Shown piece after piece: positions 37,157 through 46,660 of a stretch of DNA of 64,000 nucleotides. The notes under the pieces were generated by a model. That model searched no databases, was not told the origin of the DNA, and worked only from the letters and a program-made list of their open reading frames with translations. The stretch is from the NCBI GenBank assembly GCA_002687795.1, contig NZBG01000024.1, positions 1 to 64,000 of the forward strand, given 5' to 3'. Each line of letters opens with the position of its first letter. Position 1 is the first letter of the stretch. The translations under genes were made by a program, and so were the position numbers. Source of the stretch: Candidatus Woesearchaeota archaeon. Lineage in GTDB: Archaea > Nanobdellota > Nanobdellia > Woesearchaeales > GCA-2687795.

Positions 37157-37175
37157 TCCTGCCTTCTTTTCTGAT

Positions 37176-38273
37176 ATGGCACCAATTGAGCCGATAAACG
37201 ATAATAAGGTATATGCAGCGTCTCATTATCATACATATACTATGTCCTGCTTTTGCAGAGACAGAATCAGAAAACAGGAATTTGTACCTGGGATGGCTTC
37301 ATTATTATACAAAAGAGCAAGAGAAAATAATCTGCGTTATATAACAGTTATAGATAATGTTGATGAAAATCATTATGGTTTCTTCTTTAAGGCAATTGAA
37401 GAGAATCCAGAGATATTCGGTGCAGGAACAGTGGCAGTTCCTTATAGAGAAACCCAGTCATCTGAGAATACAATCTTTACAGTGTTTGAAGAGGGAAAGG
37501 TTAGGACTCATATTATAAGGGCTGCAGAGATTGGTACAGATTTAGGAGAAATTGTCCTTGTAGGATGCGGGAAAGAAATAAAACACAGGCTTGACCATTG
37601 GGATCATCTGACAAACTGTGCTTTCAGCAGAATAGGGGAAGGTTATGTTAACAACAGGTTAAGACCATTAAAAGATATTCTAAAATATTACCTTGAAGAA
37701 AGCCTTTGGGCTTTCATTCCCCACCCAGATTTTTTCATTGGAGGGATATTCTCAGGTTTTGAGGGAGATTCTGAGAAGCAGAAAGTTCTCCCTGAGCTTG
37801 ATATAACAGGCAAACTCCAAAGAGGAGAGATTGGTTATGAAGCCTGGAGCGCTTCTGCTGCATGGTTTAAGAAATCAGGCGGAGCTTCTCTTGGTGATTT
37901 ATTAGAGGCAGAGCTCCCTAAAGGAATAGTGGGAGATGATGCCCCCTTCGGCGCTATAGGCCATAACAGGATGGAGTTTAATCCAGGAGACTTAGCTTTA
38001 GACAAAGTAGAATACCCGCATATCGAGGACAGGGATGATTATTATAGGCATGAGGAAGAGTATGGAGCATTAGTTGAAACAGAAATCAACAGGCTTTTCC
38101 AGGAAATTAAAGCAGGGCATTTCGATATAACAACAAACCGGACACCTCTTCATCTAATGGTAAAGAAGCTTCTTCCCAGCATAGGATCTCGTGTGCTTGC
38201 AAAAAAGCTTAAATTGCCTTTCTTCATAGAGCAGGTTTCAGTCAGCCATAATTCTTCAAAAATTCCTTCTTAA
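37176..38273 (+). CDS. PHP-domain-like metal-dependent protein
   Basis: The 365-residue protein shows a loose PHP pattern: SHYHTYT near residue 16 (H-x-H), a buried YITVIDNVD strand, RAAEIGTDL near 115 (Glu), FIPHPDFF near 185 (His) and DDAPFGAIGHNR near 250 (Asp-His). These match the order of PHP metal ligands, though spacing is longer than in DNA polymerase X or histidinol phosphatase relatives. The C-terminal 80 residues are unassigned. Function is unknown; a phosphoesterase is the best guess. Confidence 0.55.
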   Translation: MAPIEPINDNKVYAASHYHTYTMSCFCRDRIRKQEFVPGMASLLYKRARENNLRYITVIDNVDENHYGFFFKAIEENPEIFGAGTVAVPYRETQSSENTIFTVFEEGKVRTHIIRAAEIGTDLGEIVLVGCGKEIKHRLDHWDHLTNCAFSRIGEGYVNNRLRPLKDILKYYLEESLWAFIPHPDFFIGGIFSGFEGDSEKQKVLPELDITGKLQRGEIGYEAWSASAAWFKKSGGASLGDLLEAELPKGIVGDDAPFGAIGHNRMEFNPGDLALDKVEYPHIEDRDDYYRHEEEYGALVETEINRLFQEIKAGHFDITTNRTPLHLMVKKLLPSIGSRVLAKKLKLPFFIEQVSVSHNSSKIPS

Positions 38274-38284
38274 ACTTATTAGAA

Positions 38285-38842
38285 TTATTCTCTTATAGCT
38301 TTCTTGATTTTCTCAAGAATCAGCCCAAACTTTTTAAACCCAAACTCGGCATTGATATGCCCCGCTTTATCAAGCGCGATAAGTTCAGCCCCAAGCTTAC
38401 CCGCCAACTTCTCTCCTTCTTCGAAAGGCACATAAGGGTCATCCTTTGAGTTAATAACCACAAATTTGCTGCAATTGTTCTTTATTTTATCCCAATCAAA
38501 ATCTTTTTCTACAAACGTCTTGTTAAACTTATCAAAATCATTATTCAGCAAACTAACAAACCCAGCAACAAAAAAACAAGCCTTAACCTTAACATGAATC
38601 TTCTCTAAAACACTCAAAACAAACGCAGGCCCCAAGCTATGCGCAACAAACATTGTATTCTCATCGATTTTATCTAAATAAGAACCAAACATTCCCATCC
38701 AGGAATCTAAATTCATTTTTTCTGGTTCAGGAAACCTTGGAACAAAAACCTCATAACCTAGCTTCTCCAGCTCTGATTTCAGCCAGGGAAACCAATTCCC
38801 TTCAGGGCTTCCTCCTGTTCCATGTATGATGAAAGCTTTCAT
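38285..38842 (-). CDS. Alpha/beta hydrolase, RBBP9/YdeN type
   Basis: A small serine hydrolase of 185 residues. It opens FIIHGTGGSPEGNW, with nucleophile elbow AHSLGP near 70, acid in SKDDPYVP near 130, and histidine in KAGHIN near 155. The catalytic triad is complete. Its ATG overlaps the tgt stop by 4 nt (minus strand), so the two are coupled. Substrate unknown. Confidence 0.85.
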   Translation of the reverse strand: MKAFIIHGTGGSPEGNWFPWLKSELEKLGYEVFVPRFPEPEKMNLDSWMGMFGSYLDKIDENTMFVAHSLGPAFVLSVLEKIHVKVKACFFVAGFVSLLNNDFDKFNKTFVEKDFDWDKIKNNCSKFVVINSKDDPYVPFEEGEKLAGKLGAELIALDKAGHINAEFGFKKFGLILEKIKKAIRE

Positions 38843-39933
38843 TGCTTATAACCCTTCAAAAACTCCTTCTTAAACTCACTAAACTTCTTTGCCTTAATAC
38901 TCTTCCTAACCCTCTCCATCAGCCTCTGCATAAAATAAAGGTTATGATAAGTAGTATACCTCATATAAACATGCTCACTAATCCTCATCAAATAATTGAT
39001 ATACGCCCTTGAAAAACTCTTACAAACATAACAATCGCAATCCTCATCCAAAGGCTTCTTATCAAACTTATACTTGCTATTCCTTATCTTCAGCTTTCCT
39101 TTCCATGTAAAAATAGTTCCATGCCTTGCATTCTGCGTGGGGAAAACGCTGTCAAAAATATCAACACCCTTGCTAATGCACTTCACCAAATCCTCAGGTG
39201 AGCCAGTGCCCATCAGATACTTTGGCTTCTCTTCATCAATATGCTTAAGCGAGCAGTCAAGCATCTTATACATAACATCCTTAGGCTCTCCTAAACATAA
39301 TCCCCCAATAGCCATTCCATCAAGCTTCAGCCCATTAACAAACTTTGCAGACTTCTTCCTTAAATCTTCATAAAACCCTCCCTGGCAAATCCCAAACAAA
39401 AGCTGCTTCTTATTCTTATGAGCCTTGACACACTCTTCAGCCCATTTATGCGTTCTTTTCATACAACCCTTAGCTTTTTCATAGCTTCCTCCATACTCAA
39501 CAACATCATCAAGCACCATAGCAACATCAGAACCAACTCTCGACTCAATATCCATAATCATCTTAGGCGTTAACAAAATCTTCTTCCCATCAAAAGGCGA
39601 CTTGAAAAGAATGCCCTCATCATCAGTATTAAGAATAAAAGATTCTCTCAAAACCTGAAACCCTCCGCAATCAGTAAAAACAACGCCCTTAAACTTCATA
39701 AACTTATGAATCCCCTTAAACTTCTCAATCGCGTCAAGCCCCCTGCTGAGATAAAGCACAAACGCATTAGAAATAATTACCTTAGCCTTCATCCTCTCCA
39801 AATCCTCAAACGAAGCATGCTTAACAGTAGCCTTAGTAGCAACAGGCATAAAAAAAGGAGTCTCAACACTCCCATGAGCAGTCTTCAGCACGCCAACCCT
39901 TGCATTCTTATCTTTATGCGATATCTTGAACAT
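38839..39933 (-). CDS. tgt: tRNA-guanine transglycosylase, bacterial (queuine) type
   Basis: It exchanges guanine for a deazaguanine in tRNA. At 364 residues without PUA or C-terminal domains it is the bacterial size, not the about 580-residue archaeosine enzyme. Motifs: FTDCGGFQV (nucleophile region), MVLDDV, GICQGG, GGLCLGEP, FDSVFPTQNARHGT, and zinc ligands CDCYVC plus a later histidine. The substrate-pocket Val of GIVQGG is Cys here. Such Tgt would place queuine or preQ1-like bases at position 34. Whether the host makes or salvages the base cannot be told. Confidence 0.9.
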   Translation of the reverse strand: MFKISHKDKNARVGVLKTAHGSVETPFFMPVATKATVKHASFEDLERMKAKVIISNAFVLYLSRGLDAIEKFKGIHKFMKFKGVVFTDCGGFQVLRESFILNTDDEGILFKSPFDGKKILLTPKMIMDIESRVGSDVAMVLDDVVEYGGSYEKAKGCMKRTHKWAEECVKAHKNKKQLLFGICQGGFYEDLRKKSAKFVNGLKLDGMAIGGLCLGEPKDVMYKMLDCSLKHIDEEKPKYLMGTGSPEDLVKCISKGVDIFDSVFPTQNARHGTIFTWKGKLKIRNSKYKFDKKPLDEDCDCYVCKSFSRAYINYLMRISEHVYMRYTTYHNLYFMQRLMERVRKSIKAKKFSEFKKEFLKGYKQ

Positions 39934-39978
39934 AGAAATAAGAAATACTGCGCTGTTTTATAACCTTTTCCAAACAAA

Positions 39979-40539
39979 TCAATACTCATGCCCAGGACAT
40001 AAAACCTTATAACCAATCTTCTTAATCTTATCCAAAGATTCTTTCATCAACTCAGGAGCAGAAGTAGGCAGATCAGTTCTCCCTATTCCATTATAAAACA
40101 ATGTATCCCCAGAAAATAATATCTTCTCCTTAATATAAAGCAAACAGATAGAGCCCCTTGTATGGCCCGGGGTATTTATTATCTTAAATCCTTCCAGCTT
40201 CCCTAATGGACTAAGCTCAACACTTAACTTATTGCCATAATCAACACTAGCCCCTTTGGGATCCTTCCTGAAATCCTCAATCTCTCCAGAAGAAGCAAAA
40301 AACTTAGCATTCCTGAACAAATCAGGATTACCTGTATGATCATAATGCAAATGAGTAAAAATAACCTTCTTTATCTTATCCAGATCAACAAGCCTTGACA
40401 ACCCTTTCCTAACAATCCCTTTATAGGAATCGCTTCCTGTATCAACAACAATCTTCTCCTTAAAATCAAGAAAATAAACATTAGAATCTGCCTTAATCTT
40501 AAAAATATTATTCGCAACCTTTTCCGTATACATGTTCAA
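39979..40539 (-). CDS. Metallo-beta-lactamase-fold hydrolase (glyoxalase II-like)
   Basis: A 186-residue MBL hydrolase. Zinc ligands appear in THLHYDHTG, NTPGHTRGS, FSGDTLF and CPGHEY, as in small glyoxalase II-like thioester hydrolases. Its ATG overlaps the gatD stop by 4 nt (minus strand), which suggests cotranscription but no obvious functional link. The substrate is unknown. Confidence 0.87.
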   Translation of the reverse strand: MNMYTEKVANNIFKIKADSNVYFLDFKEKIVVDTGSDSYKGIVRKGLSRLVDLDKIKKVIFTHLHYDHTGNPDLFRNAKFFASSGEIEDFRKDPKGASVDYGNKLSVELSPLGKLEGFKIINTPGHTRGSICLLYIKEKILFSGDTLFYNGIGRTDLPTSAPELMKESLDKIKKIGYKVLCPGHEY

Positions 40540-41825
40540 TACAAAAAGCTCTCAGGGAGAATCCTTTTATTGATTTCACCATGATAATTGGTCAGCATCA
40601 TCTCTTTAACCTTAGCCAGCTCCTTTGTACTGGCCAGAACCCAGCCAAGCTTGATGTAAGCAACCTCAGGCAGCATATCCTCAGCAAATATGCACTTAAG
40701 CTCTATTGACAGCTTTCTCAAATTTGTATAAACATAAGGATGAACCCTTCCATACAATGTTTGCGATGCAATCACAACAGGAACCCCTTTATCAATAGCT
40801 TTTTTCAATTTAGGTATCAGGGAATACTTCGGATCAGAAGTAGGCACATGGCCAAGCGCAGTGGCGGCCACAACAATCCCTTTATAGCCTTTGTTGATAT
40901 AGAAATCTATAATCTCTGGCTCCATGCCAGGATAAACCTGCACCAAAGCAACCTTTTCCTCAAATTCCTTATCAGCCTTCACCTTTAAATCTGACTTCTT
41001 CTTATAATCATTATTGGTGATTTCTATCTTTCCATTGCTAAATACCTTAGCCAAAGGAGGCTCATTAACAGGCCTGAACGCATCCCTTCTTGAGGTGTGC
41101 ATCTTCCTTATCTTTGTGCCCCTTATCAATAAGCAGTAATCATCATTTGTTGTGCCATGCATGCAGCTAACCACTTCAGCAGCATTAAACTTAGCGGCTG
41201 CAGTAACCGCACACCCTAAGTTCATAAAAGCATCCGAGCTTCCCCTGTCAATAGACCTTTGCGCAGCGGTTATAATAACCGGCTTGTTAAGGCCCTTCAA
41301 TAAAAAGGATAAAGCAGCTGATGCAAAATGAAGCATATCTGTGCCCATTGTTATAACAACACCATTGGCATCACCATTCAGTTCCTTCTCAGCCTCTTTG
41401 GCAATAGCTATCCATTCTTTTGAGGTCATATCTTCAGTCATAACACTCATTATCTTCCTTGCCTTGATATTCGCAGTGTCCTTAAGCTCAGGGTACATAT
41501 CAACAAAGTCTTCTGCTGTATAGTTTGCATGGGTTCCTCCTGTTCTGTAATCAACCTTGGAAGAAATAGTTCCGCCTGTGCTTAGTATGGCAACAGTTGG
41601 AAGGCTTTTATTGAACTTTATCCTGGCTCTTTTATCTTTTTTCTTGGTATAGCCTTCTAACAGTTCAACCTTCTTGATCCTTTTATTATCAATGCCAATA
41701 TTATACCCATTATCAAGCTTAACTACTGTGATATCTTTATCAAGGATATCAGGTCTTGGCATTAGGATGCCTTCAACCTTCTCTTCATCTGTTATTATTC
41801 TTACTTTATCTCCTGGGTTTGGCAT
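40536..41825 (-). CDS. gatD: Glutamyl-tRNA(Gln) amidotransferase subunit D
   Basis: GatD is the asparaginase-like glutaminase of the archaeal GatDE complex that makes Gln-tRNA. Residues 1-80 form the N-terminal SH3-like domain (GDKVRII, KVEGILMPRP). The asparaginase part has AILSTGGTISS near 85, VITMGTDMLHFASAAL (Thr-Asp pair), and the catalytic lysine region. Full length is 429. gatE is absent from the window. The leader carries two tandem inverted repeats (see 41831-41876). Confidence 0.92.
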   Translation of the reverse strand: MPNPGDKVRIITDEEKVEGILMPRPDILDKDITVVKLDNGYNIGIDNKRIKKVELLEGYTKKKDKRARIKFNKSLPTVAILSTGGTISSKVDYRTGGTHANYTAEDFVDMYPELKDTANIKARKIMSVMTEDMTSKEWIAIAKEAEKELNGDANGVVITMGTDMLHFASAALSFLLKGLNKPVIITAAQRSIDRGSSDAFMNLGCAVTAAAKFNAAEVVSCMHGTTNDDYCLLIRGTKIRKMHTSRRDAFRPVNEPPLAKVFSNGKIEITNNDYKKKSDLKVKADKEFEEKVALVQVYPGMEPEIIDFYINKGYKGIVVAATALGHVPTSDPKYSLIPKLKKAIDKGVPVVIASQTLYGRVHPYVYTNLRKLSIELKCIFAEDMLPEVAYIKLGWVLASTKELAKVKEMMLTNYHGEINKRILPESFLY

Positions 41826-41830
41826 GCTAA

Positions 41831-41876
41831 AAAATCACCCCTATGATTTTTGGCACCTGAAAATCTTAGATTTTCA
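41831..41876 (-). promoter_or_regulatory. Two tandem hairpins in the gatD leader
   Basis: Just upstream of gatD, AAAATCA-N6-TGATTTT (41831-41850) and TGAAAATC-N3-GATTTTCA (41858-41876) are perfect inverted repeats. Read as gatD mRNA, the second encountered hairpin shows the Shine-Dalgarno-like AGGGGTGA at its loop. The first encountered one contains a three-codon ORF (ATG AAA ATC TAA). The arrangement suggests control of gatD translation or a DNA operator pair. Confidence 0.45.
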
Positions 41877-41951
41877 TGGTTTTTAATCTAAGTCTTCTTT
41901 TGTTAATATATAAACTTTTTCACTCTACACATACTATTACCCAGATACAAC

Positions 41952-41963
41952 AAAACTTTATAA
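41952..41963 (+). promoter_or_regulatory. TATA box of the coiled-coil gene
   Basis: ACTTTATAAATA lies about 28-39 nt before ATG 41991. The initiation region is short, so the mRNA has little or no leader. Confidence 0.5.
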
Positions 41964-41990
41964 ATAATACACAACCAAAGAAGTACTGGA

Positions 41991-43574
41991 ATGGGAGCTA
42001 GAAAAAGGGGGTTGGATATTGTTTTAGAGCAGCCGCCAGAACCTCCGCCAGAGCTTAAGGGGGCAGGTCTTGGGGGTGTGAAGAAAATATTTGGTTTTGG
42101 TAGAAGGAAGGCTATAGAGCCATTGCCGGTTTTTGATAAGGGATTAAGCAGGAAAGTAGAGAAGCTTAATGAAAAGAAAGTAAAACTAGAGCAACAAGTA
42201 AAGGATTTAAAGGCAGCAAAAAAAGTTCTGTTAAAGGAAGTTAAGGATTATGGGAAATTAAGGAATAAAAAAGGAAGCCCAGTTAAAGAAGAATTGAAGA
42301 TAACCGAAAGGGATGGTTCTTTTTCTAATACACAAAAGGAATTGGCTGAAAGAAGAAAATTATTAGCAATGGACAGGAAGAATATAGAAAAAAAGATAGA
42401 GCTCCTAACCAAGAAACAGGAGCAGCTGGTTCAGCAGTCTAAGGATTTTGAGGCTAAGGATAAGCTGTTTAAGGAGGATGAGCAGGCGCTTAACCAGAAA
42501 GAGGATGAGCTTCTTGGGAGCATTAAAGAGCTTGAGAAGGACAGGGCTTTGTTAGCGGAAAAAGAGACTGGAATAATTCTAAAAACAAAAGAAATCAAGG
42601 AGAATAAAAATCTGCTGGATAGAGAAGAAAAAAAGGTAGATAATAAGCTTAAGAGCCTCCATAACAAGAAACAGGAAATCAGGGAAGATATGGCTATGTT
42701 AATAGAGAGCAAGAAAGAGATTGAGCAGGGTTTTATTAATAAGCAAACCCAACTGGAGAAACTGGAGAAAAAATGGGCGGAAAAGGAAAGCTCGTTTAAG
42801 AACAGCCAGCTTATGCTGGGAGAGTTAAGAAATATGTTTCTAAGCAGGGTTAAAATGGTTGAAGAAGGTGTAAGAACCCTTGAAAAAGAAGAAAAGAACA
42901 TTATTAATAATATTAACCTGCTGGAGAAAAATAAAAGTATTCTAAGCAGCAAGGAACAGGAAATTATAGATCGGATAGAGCTATTAGGACAGACAAAGCT
43001 CTTCCTTAAAAACAAGGAAAAAGAGCTGAAGAAGAGGGAAGATATTGTTAACAAGGCAAAAGAATATGAGAGGAAGATGCCCGAGATAATACAGAGCATT
43101 ACCATGCTTAAAAAAGAGCATATAATTGAAAAAAGAAAGCTTGGCAAGATTACCACAGAGATCATGGCAAAGCTTGGGTTATTGAAGGACAGAGAGATTA
43201 GGTTAAGGGAGAAAGAGACATTATTGGGCAGAAAGGAACAGGAATTAAAACAAAGAGGAACTGCGCTGACCAAGGAAAAAGAGCTCACAGATGAAGAAAA
43301 GTTCCATCTTTATATTAAAAAAGAAAGCAATCTTCCTGAGATAGGAGGCACTGCAGAAGATGAGATGTCTCAGGCACATATGGAAATAGGTCCTTTGGTT
43401 ACCAAAGCAAGGGAGTTGATCAGGACAAGAAACACAGCAGAAGCCATGAAGATAATCTCACAGATAGAATATATCCATGATAGGTTAGGCAAAGGCGATG
43501 AAGACAGAAGGAAGATTAATTATGATCTTATAGAACTGAAGACTGATGTTAAGCTGGCTGGGTTAGGCGGTTAA
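41991..43574 (+). CDS. Long coiled-coil protein
   Basis: The 527-residue protein is dominated by heptad-rich, Lys/Glu-rich sequence from about residue 50 to 440, predicted as a long coiled coil. The N-terminus is proline-rich (EQPPEPPPELKG) with a glycine patch (GLGGVKKIFGFG) and the C-terminal 90 residues are a small helical domain (MEIGPLVTKARELIRTRN, then MKIISQIEYIHDRL). No transmembrane segment or ATPase motif, so it is not SMC. A structural or cytoskeleton-like role is possible. It overlaps the convergent DUF192 gene by 4 nt. Confidence 0.6.
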   Translation: MGARKRGLDIVLEQPPEPPPELKGAGLGGVKKIFGFGRRKAIEPLPVFDKGLSRKVEKLNEKKVKLEQQVKDLKAAKKVLLKEVKDYGKLRNKKGSPVKEELKITERDGSFSNTQKELAERRKLLAMDRKNIEKKIELLTKKQEQLVQQSKDFEAKDKLFKEDEQALNQKEDELLGSIKELEKDRALLAEKETGIILKTKEIKENKNLLDREEKKVDNKLKSLHNKKQEIREDMAMLIESKKEIEQGFINKQTQLEKLEKKWAEKESSFKNSQLMLGELRNMFLSRVKMVEEGVRTLEKEEKNIINNINLLEKNKSILSSKEQEIIDRIELLGQTKLFLKNKEKELKKREDIVNKAKEYERKMPEIIQSITMLKKEHIIEKRKLGKITTEIMAKLGLLKDREIRLREKETLLGRKEQELKQRGTALTKEKELTDEEKFHLYIKKESNLPEIGGTAEDEMSQAHMEIGPLVTKARELIRTRNTAEAMKIISQIEYIHDRLGKGDEDRRKINYDLIELKTDVKLAGLGG

Positions 43575-43912
43575 TCAAACTTAACTATATCCCCTTTTTC
43601 TATTTTATATCTCTCAGCACCACCTTCCTCAATCTCAATGATATAATTGCAGTTTATGGCTCTAAGCAGAGTAAAAGGCTTTGCGTTCTCTTTGATGTAA
43701 ATAACCTCTTTATTTTTGTTAAGATAAATCACATCAATAGGAAAGAACACAAAGAACATGTGTATGGAAACCCTTTTTTCTTTGCTGAACAAAAATATTA
43801 ATGGCTTATCTATCTTCCTGGAAAACATCAGGCCTTTAGCTTTTGAAAATATATTTCTGCAATATCTTACATCCTTTGATATTACAATGTTCTTGGTTTT
43901 GTTGATAAGCAT
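43571..43912 (-). CDS. DUF192 family protein
   Basis: A 113-residue protein with the DUF192 pattern: KAKGLMFSRKIDKPLIFLF, then HMFFVFFPIDVIYLN and the glycine-rich close IEEGGAERYKIEKGD. Family members are small beta-barrel proteins of unknown function, often exported; this copy has no signal peptide. Confidence 0.8.
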   Translation of the reverse strand: MLINKTKNIVISKDVRYCRNIFSKAKGLMFSRKIDKPLIFLFSKEKRVSIHMFFVFFPIDVIYLNKNKEVIYIKENAKPFTLLRAINCNYIIEIEEGGAERYKIEKGDIVKFD

Positions 43913-43950
43913 TTGGAAAAGATTAAATATCTTGTAGTTTAAATTATTTT

Positions 43951-44406
43951 ATGCTGTTTAAAACACATTTAGCTTTTGGGTTCTTAGTCTGGTTACTTAT
44001 AAGACCTTATTTTAGTATTAATAAGTATCTATTGTTGGCGGTGGTTTTATTAGCAAGTGTTCTTCCTGATATTGATAAAAGCAATTCTAAGGTTGGAAGC
44101 AAGATAAAACCAATTTCTTTTTTAATCGAAAAAATATTTGGCCATAGGAAACTTTTTCACAGCTTATTTTTATGGGGAATTATCAGTGTATTTGTCTGGT
44201 ATTTTTTGGATAAGGGTTATGCTGGTGCAATCCTGATTGGAACTACATCGCATCTAATTGCTGATGGCCTTACAAAGCAGGGAGTTAATTTCCTTTATCC
44301 GGTTTCCCAGTTTAGAATAGCGGGGTTTATTGAGACAGGCTCTTTGTTTGAGATAATCTTTTTAATGCTTGTCTTGGGATTAATTGTTATAGCGTTCTTA
44401 TTCTAG
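43951..44406 (+). CDS. YdjM-like membrane-bound metal-dependent hydrolase
   Basis: The 151-residue integral membrane protein has FKTHLAFGFL, VLLASVLPDIDKS, GHRKLFHSLF and SHLIADGLT: the conserved histidines and aspartates of the YdjM/DUF457 family within four to five helices. The family is thought to be phospholipid-active metal hydrolases. It overlaps the convergent radical-SAM gene by 9 nt. Confidence 0.8.
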   Translation: MLFKTHLAFGFLVWLLIRPYFSINKYLLLAVVLLASVLPDIDKSNSKVGSKIKPISFLIEKIFGHRKLFHSLFLWGIISVFVWYFLDKGYAGAILIGTTSHLIADGLTKQGVNFLYPVSQFRIAGFIETGSLFEIIFLMLVLGLIVIAFLF

Positions 44407-46143
44407 TGCATCATATTGTTTTCTTTCTGTTTTTAAGCTATATCCCTTTGTTCGTTGGCGCAGTTTTTCTAAGATTGATGAGTAGTTACTCTTTCTGTAA
44501 ATAGACTTCCACTTTCCTATTATCTTTCCAGCAACCGCATTGCAGAAGGTTGTTCTCCAGTCTCTTTTTATTGCCTTCCAAGCTTTTTTCAGAGGCGTGT
44601 AGAATATATTCCCTAAAGGTGATACTCTCTCTTCGAAGAAGGATTTCTCTTTTTTTGTTAGGTTGCTAAAGAAATTTTTTACATAAGATGTGCTGAATCT
44701 TAATGGGAATCCAAGGGTATTGGCAGTCCAGTTGATCCATCTGCCATAATTCAACACTTTGCCTAATGCATTTCCCATATATTTTCTTTCCATGAGCTCA
44801 ATAGGAGTATCCTGAAGCCTGCGGGGATCTATTCCTTCAGGTGTGGAGTCATAACAAAGGAAACCTCCATCATATTTATCCCAGCCTGCCTGGCTTAATG
44901 GTATAAGCCTTCCTTCTCTGTCAAGCTTTTCTCTAAGCTCAGTGCCAGCCAAAGGTACAGCATTGAATACCTGTATTGTATCTATTCTGCCCTTTCTGAA
45001 GAATTGTCTATATCTTTTTGTCTTTTCTTCTAAGGTTAAATCTGATTTGTATTTTGAATCTTTAAAGGTTGGATAACCGAAAATGAACATTCCATGTATA
45101 TAGAAATTCTTTGCCAGTTTTCTTGATCTTTCAACAAGTTTCTTTACAGTAACACCTTTGTTCATAGCCTTCAGTTCTTCATCTATTGGGCTTTCATAAC
45201 CCACACATACAGTGGTTACCCCCGCATATCTCATTGCTCCTAAAAGCTCATCATTGTCTGCTTTGTCAATCCTTATCTGCGTGGTTATAGTTACTCTCTT
45301 CTTAGGTTTCCTTTCTCTTAGAAAATCGCCTAAGGCAGCAAACATTTCTATTGAGCTGTCAGACTCTTGCGCAGCATGATCATCTACAAGAAAGAATCTG
45401 TAATATCCTAAATCAATAGCTGATTCTACCTGGTTAAGAAGCTTTTCAATACCCCTTTTTCTGTATTTATCTTTAACTGCACAAAATTCGCAGCCATGGT
45501 TACAGCCAACACCCCAGCTTATCGGAATGGTGCTCCATCTTTTTTCTATGGATTCTATCAGTTCAATATTAGGATCTTTTAGCCCGCTTAATTCTTCAGC
45601 TGTCATGGGGCTTCTCTCTCCGGTGAACACATATTCTCCATTATTCCCAAAAAAGCTGAGACCCAGGATTTGCTCAAGATTCCTTTTATAGCCTTCTATG
45701 ATATTTCCATCTTTGCCTATTATTGCATCAACTATGGGCTGCATTACCTTTTCCCCATCGCCATGCACAATAATATCTATTCCCGAGGTTAGAGCTTCCA
45801 TTGGCATATTTTCTACATGCTTGCCTCCTGCAATAGTTACTACCCCAAGTTGTTGGTATTGCTGGGCAACAGAATAGAGCCTTGGGACTGAAATGCTCAT
45901 CCCGCCATAGAACAGAGCCATCTTTACTGGCCGTGCTTTTTGTAACTCAAGATGGTCAGGCAGGCCTTCAGGATCAACAGGACCATTGTAATTATTTTCA
46001 TCAATTATATAAATATTATGCCCTTCTATCTGGCTCATAACATAAACCAATCCTAATGAGGTTATTGTCTCTTTGCTGAATACCTGTTGCTTAGAATGTA
46101 TTGGGTATTGTGGTATAACTCCTATGATTGTTGCTTGTGGCAT
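44398..46143 (-). CDS. B12-binding-type radical SAM protein
   Basis: A 581-residue protein in the cobalamin-binding radical-SAM class. Residues 1-150 form a Rossmann-like domain (QATIIGVIPQYP, IAGGKHVENMP, IDIIVHGDGEK), though the B12 D-x-H-x-x-G motif is not evident. The 4Fe-4S motif GCNHGCEFCAVKDKYRKR lies near 216, followed by a TIM barrel (FFLVDDH, TTQIRID, VCVGYESP). The C-terminal 150 residues are unassigned. Such enzymes modify lipids, hopanoids or tRNA; no neighbour shows which. Confidence 0.8.
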   Translation of the reverse strand: MPQATIIGVIPQYPIHSKQQVFSKETITSLGLVYVMSQIEGHNIYIIDENNYNGPVDPEGLPDHLELQKARPVKMALFYGGMSISVPRLYSVAQQYQQLGVVTIAGGKHVENMPMEALTSGIDIIVHGDGEKVMQPIVDAIIGKDGNIIEGYKRNLEQILGLSFFGNNGEYVFTGERSPMTAEELSGLKDPNIELIESIEKRWSTIPISWGVGCNHGCEFCAVKDKYRKRGIEKLLNQVESAIDLGYYRFFLVDDHAAQESDSSIEMFAALGDFLRERKPKKRVTITTQIRIDKADNDELLGAMRYAGVTTVCVGYESPIDEELKAMNKGVTVKKLVERSRKLAKNFYIHGMFIFGYPTFKDSKYKSDLTLEEKTKRYRQFFRKGRIDTIQVFNAVPLAGTELREKLDREGRLIPLSQAGWDKYDGGFLCYDSTPEGIDPRRLQDTPIELMERKYMGNALGKVLNYGRWINWTANTLGFPLRFSTSYVKNFFSNLTKKEKSFFEERVSPLGNIFYTPLKKAWKAIKRDWRTTFCNAVAGKIIGKWKSIYRKSNYSSILEKLRQRTKGYSLKTERKQYDALE

Positions 46144-46261
46144 GTTATTAGTTTAGAACTTCTTCTTTTTTATAAATCTTGCTTTCTGAACTACTGCTGA
46201 GAACCTTTTTAGTTAATACATCACCATAATACTTAAATTTTCATCAGGATTACTGAATAAA

Positions 46262-46621
46262 ATGATTGTTATAAAGGCCAACACTGATTTTGGCTTTAGA
46301 TTAGAGGCTTTTTTAGAAGGAGAACCATCCCCAGTAGGTGTATATAATGTACCTTTTGATAAGTCCGGGGACATAACCCATGGAACCATTGAATCTAAGT
46401 TGCCGCATCATGGCATACCAAGGGGCTTGATATGCAGAGTTGCAAAGGAGATTCAACAAACATCTGAACAAGAGCATAGGGAGATTACAGATAAAGTGTC
46501 TTTAGTAACGAAGCGCTCATATCACTTATCCCACATTTTTGAGGAATTAGGGTATAGGAAAACCACATATTCTGATTTTCTAGTTTTATCTAGAACATAC
46601 AGACCTTCTCATCCTAATTAA
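46262..46621 (+). CDS. Hypothetical protein
   Basis: No family recognised in 119 residues. The C-terminal FEELGYRKTTYSDFLVLSR recalls the last strand of GNAT acetyltransferases, but no acetyl-CoA motif is seen. It sits alone between the divergent radical SAM gene and a structured intergenic. Confidence 0.45.
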   Translation: MIVIKANTDFGFRLEAFLEGEPSPVGVYNVPFDKSGDITHGTIESKLPHHGIPRGLICRVAKEIQQTSEQEHREITDKVSLVTKRSYHLSHIFEELGYRKTTYSDFLVLSRTYRPSHPN

Positions 46622-46660
46622 AATGCTGTGATAACTATCAAACATCCTTTTTCATAGTTT

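Noticed and set aside
42431..43288. 285-residue minus-strand frame opposite the coiled-coil gene
   Set aside because: Its Ser/Leu/Phe-rich content is the complement of Lys/Glu-rich codons; no start signal.
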